Assembly: GCA_046957575.1 (NCBI GenBank)
Contig: JBKUOG010000005.1
Location: 62,001 to 126,000 of the forward strand
DNA from: UMGS1370 sp046957575
Lineage (GTDB): Bacteria; Bacillota; Clostridia; Lachnospirales; Lachnospiraceae
Length of the DNA stretch: 64,000 bases
Direction: 5' to 3'
The number at the start of each line of letters is the position of its first letter. Positions within the stretch are counted from its first letter, which is position 1. Shown here one piece after another: positions 35,193-43,307 of this stretch. The translations under genes were made by a program, and so were the position numbers. The notes below the pieces were generated by a model. The model did no database searches, was not told the DNA's origin, and saw only the letters and a program-made list of their open reading frames with translations.

Positions 35193-36206
35193 TTATTTCT
35201 TATCCGCTTTTTGTTCCAACATTTTTATAGAGTTCAAATAATCCTCTTCTACATCACTAATGGTTCTAGCTTTATATTTCTTATATTCATCTGTTGCCTT
35301 ATTAACAGCCTGCTTATGAGAGACATTTCCATTTTCCTGCAATAGCTGCTCTCCAGTCATTGTAAGAATACGATCCAGATGTTCGGCCCAATCTTTCATA
35401 GTCATTGCCTGTTCACGCTCTGCTTGACGTTCCGCAAAATCCAAATATCCAGATACAAGCTGCCCCATCGCACGAAGTTCTTTTTCATCCAAATAGTTTT
35501 TGGCTACAACTGCTTCTTTCAATGTCGGCTGTTTTCCAGCAAATGCAGTAAGTCCCATAAAATCCTTTTCCGCATCTGCTCTTGTATAAATAACCTCCGC
35601 TGCAGTTTGTCCATGAATCGCATAATGAATTTTATTCTGGACTTTTTTGAAAAATTGAATGGAAATTTCAGCTTTGGGATCATAGTCAATGCTGGTAGCA
35701 TAGATTTCCAGAACCTGTCTGTAAAATACCTTTTCTGAAGCACGAATATCTCTGATTCTTTCAAGTAATTCCTTGAAATATCCGCCTCCACCCAAATTTT
35801 TCAGACGTTCATCATCCATAGCAAAACCCTTTTTCATATATTCTTTTAAAATATTCGTTGCCCAGATTCTGAACTGTGTGCCACGTTTGGATTTTACACG
35901 ATAGCCAACGGAAATAATGACATCCAAATTATAATAACAAATCTCTCTTGCAACCTGTCTGTCACCTTCCATTTGAACTGTTGCAAAAAATGCAACAGTT
36001 CCCTCTCGAACAAGTTCACCCTCTGAATAAATATTTTTTATATGTCTGGAAATCGTCGATTTATCTCTCTGAAACAATTCAGCCATTTGATCAATAGATA
36101 ACCAGACCGTATCTTCATCAAAAGTTGTTTCAATCTTAGTCAGACCATCTTCTGTAGTGTAAATAATCATGTGTGATTTTTGATTTATATTATTCTGGTT
36201 ATTCAC
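35193..36206 (-). CDS. RhuM family protein
   Basis: 337 residues from a GTG at 36206 with GGGAGG 6 nt upstream. The N-terminal region has an HTH-like segment (WLSIDQMAELFQRDKSTISRHIKNIY) and REICYYNLDVIISVGYRVKSKRGTQFRIWAT, the hallmark of RhuM (named from Salmonella pathogenicity island 3). RhuM genes are often found in restriction and defence islands; their biochemical role is unknown. It follows the OLD-type gene by about 90 bp on the same strand and is bracketed with it by the two rlmD modules. Confidence 0.9.
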   Translation of the reverse strand: MNNQNNINQKSHMIIYTTEDGLTKIETTFDEDTVWLSIDQMAELFQRDKSTISRHIKNIYSEGELVREGTVAFFATVQMEGDRQVAREICYYNLDVIISVGYRVKSKRGTQFRIWATNILKEYMKKGFAMDDERLKNLGGGGYFKELLERIRDIRASEKVFYRQVLEIYATSIDYDPKAEISIQFFKKVQNKIHYAIHGQTAAEVIYTRADAEKDFMGLTAFAGKQPTLKEAVVAKNYLDEKELRAMGQLVSGYLDFAERQAEREQAMTMKDWAEHLDRILTMTGEQLLQENGNVSHKQAVNKATDEYKKYKARTISDVEEDYLNSIKMLEQKADKK

Positions 36207-36295
36207 TTTATTCCTCCCCAAAGTTTCTCGATTTTCCTAATACCAGGAAAATTACTTTATTTGCGCTCTATGCTGCAAACGTGTTATTTATTTTT

Positions 36296-38002
36296 CTATG
36301 AGCTAAATTGCTTAACAAATTTTTTTACTTCATCATAAACCTCATTGTCTAAATCAGGATATGTTTCCAGCACAGTATTTGCCCATTCTGGTCCATGACC
36401 TCCTACTTCTTTTACAAAACATTCAAGTTCACCCACCGGAACCATGTAGATTCCAACAGTTCTTAAAATACCATCCATCTTTTTAAATGAAACCGTAGCA
36501 TTTCCTGCCGGCAACGATGCACACCCTGCTTTTTTTATATTATCCCACTTTGAAATAGTGGCAATCGCTTCACGAATACTTTTAATTTCGCCTTTTGACA
36601 AAACCTTATTTTGGGAACCATCCAATACTCTATTTATATTTGTCTTGGCATCATTTCTCTTAATTTCTTCTTTAGGACTATGCAAATTAGAAACCACCGT
36701 ATTATAATCTTTCTGAATAGATGTCCATTCCACACCAAACGCTTCTACTATTTCTCTAAATACTTTCTCATCATTCATTACATCTATATCCGGAATAAGT
36801 TTTACATTGACATTCAATGCTTTTAATGCCGTCGCCGTTTTAGCCATTCGGTGTTTTCCTCCACAATGAATGAACAATGTTTCTGAATATTTTCCTTCTA
36901 ATTGCTTTATGTGATTTTCAATAATTGAGTAGAACTTACAATCTGAATCGCTTTCACACAATATTACGTTTTTGTGGAATAGGCTCGTCATAATATTCGA
37001 ATATTTTAAAAGTGGATCATTCCAAACTTCATTAAATTTCTCATTTCCCAAAACCGAAAACTCATTTACATCTTCTTCTCGTGTAATTCTAACAATTTTT
37101 ACTCTTTCAGGACAAACATCTAATAAGCCTTTAATTATTTCTTCACTATGTGTTGAAATAAATGCTTGTTGATTTTCTCGTAATGTTTTCCCAATTATAC
37201 GTCCCATGATATTTGCCTGTGGTGGATGCAAAAATGATTCCGGCTCATCAATTAAAAATGTACAATAATAATCTAACATTAAATAAAGTAATATACCCGT
37301 AAAACTTTTTATTCCGTCGCCCTGTTCCTGTACTTGTTTATATGTATCTAAAATTGCTGCATATTCCTCCATTCTTTCTTGTTCATCAATAAAATCTTTA
37401 TCAAACTTAACAGCATCACCTATACATAATGGAATGTTGGAACCGTTTAATGTATGTGGCATTAATTCTTTACTAAAAGCCTGCTTAAAATTTTCGCTTA
37501 ACCATTCTCTGTATGTTCTATTAAACGCCACATAATGAATCGGATTCTTTTTTGCAGCCTTACGTGATATCAAATCGGCTGGATTACTAATTGTCAATCG
37601 ATTCAAAGTATTTAAATATGCAACAAATAACGGACGTGCACTACCATAATATTTATCCCTTGAATACTCCGATATTGAATGGCTCGCAAAACTATATCCT
37701 AACCCTTCATAATTTTTATATGATCCATAATCATTAGCTATAGAAATCTTCTCTAAAAACAGTTTAATATCCCCTGCATATTTAACAATCTTAATATCTT
37801 TAACAACTATCGAAGGCTTTTTAGTCCCACATATTTCATAAATATCTTTTAAAGCTTGACTTTTTCCCGCATTGTTTGGTCCTACAAATATAACAATATC
37901 ATTTTTATTTATATCTATTTCTTTTCCATTATTTAAAAACAGTTTTGAAATATATCCACCATTTTCTACAATTTCTTCTGTATCTATGTTTGTATTCTGC
38001 AT
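36296..38002 (-). CDS. OLD-family-like AAA ATPase with C-terminal TOPRIM domain
   Basis: 568 residues from the ATG at 38002 (AGGAG about 11 nt upstream; other in-frame starts at 38023 and 38050 are possible). Walker A GPNNAGKS (41-48), a signature-like GDGIKSF (229-234), Walker B FLIDEPE (249-255) and STHS (283-286) form an ABC-type ATPase. A TOPRIM-like domain follows with E350 (VILCESDSD) and the DID motif at 405-407. This combination occurs in OLD nucleases and in single-gene or fused ATPase/TOPRIM phage defence proteins. Neighbouring RhuM and the border repeats support a mobile defence role, by inference. AT-rich relative to its neighbours. Confidence 0.8.
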   Translation of the reverse strand: MQNTNIDTEEIVENGGYISKLFLNNGKEIDINKNDIVIFVGPNNAGKSQALKDIYEICGTKKPSIVVKDIKIVKYAGDIKLFLEKISIANDYGSYKNYEGLGYSFASHSISEYSRDKYYGSARPLFVAYLNTLNRLTISNPADLISRKAAKKNPIHYVAFNRTYREWLSENFKQAFSKELMPHTLNGSNIPLCIGDAVKFDKDFIDEQERMEEYAAILDTYKQVQEQGDGIKSFTGILLYLMLDYYCTFLIDEPESFLHPPQANIMGRIIGKTLRENQQAFISTHSEEIIKGLLDVCPERVKIVRITREEDVNEFSVLGNEKFNEVWNDPLLKYSNIMTSLFHKNVILCESDSDCKFYSIIENHIKQLEGKYSETLFIHCGGKHRMAKTATALKALNVNVKLIPDIDVMNDEKVFREIVEAFGVEWTSIQKDYNTVVSNLHSPKEEIKRNDAKTNINRVLDGSQNKVLSKGEIKSIREAIATISKWDNIKKAGCASLPAGNATVSFKKMDGILRTVGIYMVPVGELECFVKEVGGHGPEWANTVLETYPDLDNEVYDEVKKFVKQFSS

Positions 38003-38045
38003 TCCAAGTCTTTCTCCTATCATTTTCCAACATACCATATATTCG

Positions 38046-38108
38046 TCCAAATTCCATACTTGAAAGTTTGTTCAACGCGTAGAATTTGGACACATTTTTC
38101 GCGTTGAA
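38046..38108 (-). promoter_or_regulatory. Interleaved inverted repeats before the OLD-type gene
   Basis: TCCAAATTC (38046-38054) matches GAATTTGGA (38082-38090), and TTCAACGCG (38071-38079) matches CGCGTTGAA (38100-38108). The arms are interleaved, so the RNA could fold into a pseudoknot or into two competing hairpins; as DNA they could be two operators. They lie 44 bp before the chosen start. Confidence 0.5.
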
Positions 38109-38200
38109 TCAGAGCATGCAATCTCTTTACTATCAATGCACGAATCCGTAAGATTCTTATCGGAATCATTAACAGTATGATTTTCTGTGATATCGCAACT

Positions 38201-38250
38201 CGGCGGTTCTGAAAGATTGTCAATATCCAGAACCGCCGCATATTTTTAAG
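38201..38250 (+). terminator. Hairpin resembling a plus-strand terminator
   Basis: CGGCGGTTCTG (38201-38211) and CAGAACCGCCG (38228-38238) form a perfect 11-bp stem with a 16-nt loop, followed by CATATTTTTAAG. No intact plus-strand gene lies before it, so it may remain from a lost gene. Confidence 0.5.
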
Positions 38251-38353
38251 TTTGCAAATAAATCTGCAAATCCATTCCATTTATCATTATGCCAATGTGT
38301 TATACTGCTTAACCTCGTGTAATCAAAATCTTAATGTGCAACAGATTTTATCT

Positions 38354-38617
38354 TTACACCATCCCAAAATGTTTCAACGCAGCCACAATCGCCTGTTCTT
38401 TTTCAGCTGGACACTGTGGCTGTCTGGAGTTTTCCGATTTTGGCAGGTTATAATTTGCCCTCTCGATAATCCCGCACTTCTGCTTCACCTGTGCGATATA
38501 CAGGCTGCTGACTTTCATACCGCTATGCTCCAGCGCATACGCCTTGATCTGCTCATAGGTCGCTCCCTTCTGACAGCCAGACATATCCTCTAGCGAAAAC
38601 TCCTCACACCCATTTTC
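38354..38617 (-). pseudogene. C-terminal module of rlmD separated by an in-frame TAG
   Basis: Directly after the rlmD stop (TAG at 38620-38618) the same frame stays open for 87 codons: ENGCEEFSLED, then a module with KGATYEQIKAYALEHSGMKVSSLYIAQVKQKC, PKSENSRQPQCPAEKEQAI and ending LKHFGMV. From memory, many Lachnospiraceae RlmD proteins carry this extension without a stop. An internal ATG at 38584 could give a separate 76-residue product, but no good ribosome site is seen. It may be a recent nonsense mutation or a readthrough point. Confidence 0.7.
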
Positions 38618-40015
38618 CTAATCGGCCTCTCCCTTGGAAAGAAGCGCCACCGTCTCACAATTCCCAGTCGATGGGAACATATCTACGGCGCAGACCTTCT
38701 CCACTACATATCCCATCTGCTGGAATACCACCAAATCTCTTACCAGGCTGGTCGGCTTACAGGAAATGTAAACGATTTTTGGTACCTGATAGGCAATAAT
38801 CTTTGGCAGGGCCTTGGGATGGATGCCGTCCCGCGGCGGATCTACCACAATTAAGTCCGGTTTTTCTTCTACTTCATCCAACACCTTCAGTACATCTCCT
38901 GCGATAAAGTGGCAGTTGGACAAACCGTTGCTTTCAGCGTTTATCTTTGCCGCCTCTACGGCCTCTTCCACAATCTCCACACCAACGACTTTTTCAGCTA
39001 CCGGAGCCAAAATCTGGGCAATGGTTCCCGTACCGCTGTACAGGTCAAACACTACCTTGTCTTTCGTCTCTCCGATGTAGCTTCTTGCTGTCTCATACAG
39101 CACTTCTGCCCCTAAGGAATTGGTCTGGAAGAAGGAAAACGGGGAAATCTTAAATTTCAGACCCAGCAGTTCCTCATAGAAGTAATCTCTTCCATACAGC
39201 ACGTCTGTACTGTCATTTTGTACCACGTCTGCCAGGCTGTCGTTGCGGGTATGTAAAATTCCCGCCAGAGTTCCCTCTAAATCCAGATCCAGGATTTTTT
39301 CCTTCCAGGTATTTAAAATTTCTGCTTCCCCGTCGTCTATCTGGCTGCTGGTTACCAAATCCACCAGAATCTCCCCAGTCTTTACTGCTCTCCGCACCAG
39401 AAGATGACGCAGATAACCGGTATGGGCCAGCTTTTTATAAAACGGGATTTGTTTTTCTGCAAAATAGTCCTTTGTGACAGTCAGAATTTTCCGGAAATCC
39501 GGATGGACAATCCGGCATTCCGGAGTTGGAACAATGTCGTAAAAGCTGCCCCGTTTGTGCATTCCCAGCGCCAGAGGTCCGTCTTTATATTCGTCGCCAA
39601 ACGAAAACTCCATTTTATTCCGATACCCCTCAAAAATTGGACTTCCCTTGATTTGCTGAAATTCATAGTCCGGATTTGTGCAGACGCCGTCAATTAAATT
39701 TCGGATCTGCTCTTCTTTTATGGACAATTGTTCTTCATACGGCATACTCTGATACAGGCAGCCGCCGCAAGCTTCAAAATGAGGGCACACCTTTTCTTTC
39801 CAGTCTGCTCCCCCCCATTCTCTGGGTGAACGTTCCAATACTTCCAAGAGCCGTCCCTCTGCCTTGTCCTTCCGGCTTTTACTTACCACAAACCGGATTT
39901 TTTGTCCCGGAAGCGCGTTTTTCACAACCGCCTTTTCCCCATCTATTTCCACGATTCCCTTATTGGGAAATTGAATCCTTCCTACTGTTCCCTCTAATAC
40001 TGTCCCTTTTTTCAC
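38618..40015 (-). CDS. rlmD: 23S rRNA (uracil-5-)-methyltransferase RlmD
   Basis: 465 residues. N-terminal TRAM domain (1-60), Fe-S ligands C77, C83, C86 and C167 (VCPHFEACGGC, PTPECRIV), the SAM-binding VFDLYSGTGTIAQILAP and the catalytic ISCKPTSLVRDL with its Cys. It should methylate uracil 1939 of 23S rRNA or the equivalent site. It ends at a TAG after LLSKGEAD, beyond which a conserved C-terminal module remains open in frame. The gene marks the right border of the accessory island. Confidence 0.93.
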   Translation of the reverse strand: MKKGTVLEGTVGRIQFPNKGIVEIDGEKAVVKNALPGQKIRFVVSKSRKDKAEGRLLEVLERSPREWGGADWKEKVCPHFEACGGCLYQSMPYEEQLSIKEEQIRNLIDGVCTNPDYEFQQIKGSPIFEGYRNKMEFSFGDEYKDGPLALGMHKRGSFYDIVPTPECRIVHPDFRKILTVTKDYFAEKQIPFYKKLAHTGYLRHLLVRRAVKTGEILVDLVTSSQIDDGEAEILNTWKEKILDLDLEGTLAGILHTRNDSLADVVQNDSTDVLYGRDYFYEELLGLKFKISPFSFFQTNSLGAEVLYETARSYIGETKDKVVFDLYSGTGTIAQILAPVAEKVVGVEIVEEAVEAAKINAESNGLSNCHFIAGDVLKVLDEVEEKPDLIVVDPPRDGIHPKALPKIIAYQVPKIVYISCKPTSLVRDLVVFQQMGYVVEKVCAVDMFPSTGNCETVALLSKGEAD

Positions 40016-40151
40016 TCTGACTTACTCCTTCTTCTCATTATGCAAAATTGACTCTTGATGCTTATTATACCTGTCGCCCCTTGATTTTTCAAGAAAAGGT
40101 TCAAAGCATTGGTTATTTCACAGTAACCGTTCATAACATACGGTTTTCTGT

Positions 40152-40192
40152 AAAATAAAAACACCCCGAATCTCCTGTTTAGAGTCCGGGGC
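40152..40192 (-). terminator. Terminator of the acidic membrane protein gene
   Basis: CCCCG (40164-40168) pairs with CGGGG (40187-40191), with inner CTC/GAG pairing; on the minus strand it is followed by TGTTTTTATTTTAC. It lies about 20 bp after the stop codon at 40212. Confidence 0.85.
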
Positions 40193-40211
40193 TTTCTAAT
40201 CACCTGTTTAT

Positions 40212-40541
40212 TTAAGCTTCTGCGTCTTCTTTAGCGGTTTCCTTTGGTGCAATCATCTCTTCTTCGTCATCTTCAAAGAAATCATCATCAAAGTCGTCGT
40301 CAAAGTCATCTTCAAAATCTTCCAGATAATCCGGTGTAAAGAAGCGGTATACAGCATATGCAATACCTGCCACTGCTGCTACAGCGCCAATAATTGCAAG
40401 TACCCAGAGAATACAGCTTTTCTTTTTTTCATCTTCTTCTTTTTTGTGAAGAAGTTCATTTAATCTGCTGGCGTTCATCATCTCTTCCATACGGTTCAAA
40501 GCCTCCTTTGCCTCTTTTCCCATAAAATCAAATCTGTTCAT
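40212..40541 (-). CDS. Hypothetical single-pass membrane protein with acidic tail
   Basis: 109 residues from the ATG at 40541 (AAGGAAG 7 nt upstream). Residues 1-40 are charged with a predicted helix, a membrane segment lies at about 44-66 (CILWVLAIIGAVAAVAGIAYAVY), and the rest is an Asp/Glu-rich tail with repeated DFDDD units. Similar small proteins occur widely in Lachnospiraceae. Function unknown. Confidence 0.75.
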   Translation of the reverse strand: MNRFDFMGKEAKEALNRMEEMMNASRLNELLHKKEEDEKKKSCILWVLAIIGAVAAVAGIAYAVYRFFTPDYLEDFEDDFDDDFDDDFFEDDEEEMIAPKETAKEDAEA

Positions 40542-40669
40542 ATCGGCACTTCCTTTCTCTATCCAATTACACACAGTAATCTGCCTGTTTTCAGTATATC
40601 ATTAAACGGTTATTTTTTCTATCTTATTTTATACAAAAATTTTAAAAAAATGCGGAATTCACATAATCT

Positions 40670-43009
40670 TTATAGTTTCTTTAATTTTGCAAAGGAAGCA
40701 AACATTTTTTTAACGCCCATACTGTCAAATTGAACGGTTACTTCATAATCCTTTCCGCCGTCTTTAATCTCTGTAACAGTCCCGTCCCCAAATTTGATAT
40801 GGCGCACCCGATCTCCTTTTCCATAATCCAGAAAAGCCGCTTTTTCCACTGTGAATGCCTTTCCAAAAGCTGGTGCTGACGCAGGCGCTGTTTTCTTAGA
40901 AGCATAGGCATTGTGAGAACCCGCGCCAAATCCGCCGCCTAACGTTCCTCCGCTTCTTCCCCAGCCTCCCGGACTGCTCTCTCCTCCTGTTTTTCCCCAT
41001 GAAGCTGCTGCTTTTCCTCCCCATGGAAGTCTGCTGTCCTCGAACTCGTCTTCGGAACGGTTCCAGCCTGATAATCTTGGCTCCAGTAAGTCTTTATCCA
41101 AAAACACCTCCGGAATTTCCTCAATAAACCGGCTGGTTTTAGAATAACGGGTCTCTCCGTTAATCATCCGCATTCTGGCTCCGGTCATCACCAGTTCTTC
41201 CTTTGCTCTGGTAATTCCCACATAGCAGAGACGGCGCTCTTCCTCTAATTCTGATTGATCATCAGACGAAATGGACATCATACTTGGGAAAAGTCCATCC
41301 TCCAGTCCTGCCAGATAGACCAGAGGAAACTCCAGTCCCTTGGCGCTGTGAAGCGTCATCAAAGTTACTCGCTCTTCTGAGTCGTCCATACTGTCAATAT
41401 CCGCCACCAGTGCAACCTCTTCCAAAAATTCTCCCAGGGAAGGAGTTTCGCTGTTTTCTTCATAGCTTACTGCTTTGTTAATTAATTCTTCAATATTTTC
41501 CAGACGGGTTTCCGACTCTACCTCTCCTTCTGCCTCTAGCTCTTTCCGATAACCAGTATCATCCAGGATAGCGCCAATCAATTCTTTTATGCTGTATCCT
41601 TCCTCTGCCATCAGCCTGCGAAGATTCTCTATCTGTTCCACAAATCCGCCGATTTTTCCAGCGGCTTTTCCAATATCCGGTATCATCTTTGCCTCTTCCA
41701 GAGCCTGATAAAGGCTCATCCCATGTTCAGACGCAAATACTGTCACCCTGCCCACTGTAGTTGCTCCGATCCCCCGCTTGGGCACATTGATAATACGCAG
41801 AACGGCTAAATCATCTACCCCATTAGAGATTGTCTTTAAATAAGCCAGAATGTCTTTAATTTCTTTTCTCTGGTAGAAATTTACGCCTCCAACCAAGCGG
41901 TATGGAATGTTATAGGCAATGCATTTTTCCTCCAATAAACGGGACTGGGCATTGGTCCGATACAAAACGGCCATATCCTTCCAGGACCTTCCTGTATTTT
42001 TAATGGACCTGGCAATGGCATCAGCCTCTTCCTCTGCTGTGTTGTACTGGCGCACCTTAACCAAATCTCCCTCTCCATTGGCGGTCCACAAAGTCTTATC
42101 CTTTCTGTCCCGGTTGTGGCAGATCACCTGATTGGCAGCGTTCAGAATATTTTGGGTAGAACGGTAATTCTGCTCCAGTTTAATCACTCTGGCGCCTGGA
42201 AATGCCTCTTCAAAGTCCAGAATGTTGCGCACATCCGCCCCCCGGAATTTATAAATTGACTGATCATCATCTCCGACCACGCAGAGATTGCGGTATTTTT
42301 TTGCCAACAGACTTACCAGTTTAAACTGTGCGTAGTTGGTATCCTGATATTCATCCACCATTATGTAGCGAAAGCGTTCCTGATAATAGTCCAAAATCTC
42401 TGGATTATTCTGAAACAGTTCTACTGTTTTTACAATTAAATCATCAAAATCCAGAGCATTGTTTTTCTTTAACTCATCCTGATATGTTTTATAGATCTGG
42501 GCAATCTTTTTCTGGCGCATCTCACTGCCTGCATTTAATTCCATTTCTTCCGGCGTAATCAACTGATCCTTTGCCGAAGAAATATGATTGAGCATGGCCC
42601 GATCTTTGTAAAGCTTTGTATCCACATCCAGCTTTTTTAAGACCTGTTTCATAAGAGTTTTCTGGTCATCGCTGTCATAGATGGTAAAATTACTGGAATA
42701 TCCCAATGCTTCAATATGGCGGCGCAAAATCCTTACGCAGGATGAATGAAACGTGCTGACCCAGATGCTCTCTGCCCCAAATCCTACCAGTTTGTCCACT
42801 CGCTCCCTCATCTCGCCTGCAGCCTTATTGGTAAAGGTTATGGCCATGATATTCCAGGGATTGACTTCTTTTTCTTCTATTAAATATACTACGCGGTGAG
42901 TCAGTACCCTTGTCTTTCCGGATCCTGCCCCTGCTAAGACTAAAAGCGGCCCTTCGGTGCAAAACACTGCCTCCCTCTGAGCCGGATTTAATGTATCATA
43001 AATACTCAT
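40670..43009 (-). CDS. pcrA: ATP-dependent DNA helicase PcrA (UvrD/Rep family)
   Basis: 779 residues from the ATG at 43009 (AAGGAG 7 nt upstream). SF1 motifs in order: LNPAQREAV (Q motif), LAGAGSGKTRVL (Walker A), MVDEYQDTNYAQ (motif II), VVGDDDQSIYKFRGAD (III), LEQNYRST (IV) and VTLMTLHSAKGLEFP (V). The C-terminus carries a Gly/Ser-rich linker and a Tudor-like end (VTVQFDSMGVKKMFA) typical of PcrA. Housekeeping helicase for repair and replication-transcription conflict. Confidence 0.96.
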   Translation of the reverse strand: MSIYDTLNPAQREAVFCTEGPLLVLAGAGSGKTRVLTHRVVYLIEEKEVNPWNIMAITFTNKAAGEMRERVDKLVGFGAESIWVSTFHSSCVRILRRHIEALGYSSNFTIYDSDDQKTLMKQVLKKLDVDTKLYKDRAMLNHISSAKDQLITPEEMELNAGSEMRQKKIAQIYKTYQDELKKNNALDFDDLIVKTVELFQNNPEILDYYQERFRYIMVDEYQDTNYAQFKLVSLLAKKYRNLCVVGDDDQSIYKFRGADVRNILDFEEAFPGARVIKLEQNYRSTQNILNAANQVICHNRDRKDKTLWTANGEGDLVKVRQYNTAEEEADAIARSIKNTGRSWKDMAVLYRTNAQSRLLEEKCIAYNIPYRLVGGVNFYQRKEIKDILAYLKTISNGVDDLAVLRIINVPKRGIGATTVGRVTVFASEHGMSLYQALEEAKMIPDIGKAAGKIGGFVEQIENLRRLMAEEGYSIKELIGAILDDTGYRKELEAEGEVESETRLENIEELINKAVSYEENSETPSLGEFLEEVALVADIDSMDDSEERVTLMTLHSAKGLEFPLVYLAGLEDGLFPSMMSISSDDQSELEEERRLCYVGITRAKEELVMTGARMRMINGETRYSKTSRFIEEIPEVFLDKDLLEPRLSGWNRSEDEFEDSRLPWGGKAAASWGKTGGESSPGGWGRSGGTLGGGFGAGSHNAYASKKTAPASAPAFGKAFTVEKAAFLDYGKGDRVRHIKFGDGTVTEIKDGGKDYEVTVQFDSMGVKKMFASFAKLKKL

Positions 43010-43307
43010 AAAACTACTCCTTGTTGGATTTTTAATCATTATACTACAATCCCCTTTCCTTTTCCAGGCTTTTTCTAAGTATACAACATACACTATACAA
43101 ATTCAGATTTTCTCTATACAATAGCTACAAATTCTCGTAAATTTTTTGTAAAAATATGCCTATTCTGGGTTTTTTAGATAACTTTTTCTACCTGTTTTCC
43201 GATTTTTGTGATACAATTTATACATGATACCAGGGGCAAAATGCCTTTTGCCCCCAACATCTATATATGAATGCCAAGCATCACATACATATCAGGGAGG
43301 AAATGAA
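43010..43307. promoter_or_regulatory. Divergent region with glgC leader hairpin
   Basis: No gene is supported. The glgC leader contains a perfect 9-bp hairpin, GGGGCAAAA-TGCC-TTTTGCCCC (43233-43254), not followed by a T run, and immediately continues into CAACATCTAT. The block CTTTTGCCCCCAACATCTAT (43245-43264) differs by one base from 1600-1619 before another gene start. Confidence 0.45.

Noticed and set aside
38020..38280. 86-codon frame before the OLD-type gene
   Set aside because: Covers the interleaved repeats and a hairpin; no ribosome site or protein-like pattern.
36296..43009. Gabija-type pair formed by the OLD-type protein and the UvrD-like helicase
   Set aside because: The helicase is a full-length PcrA with a housekeeping C-terminus and is separated from the ATPase by rlmD and a small gene.
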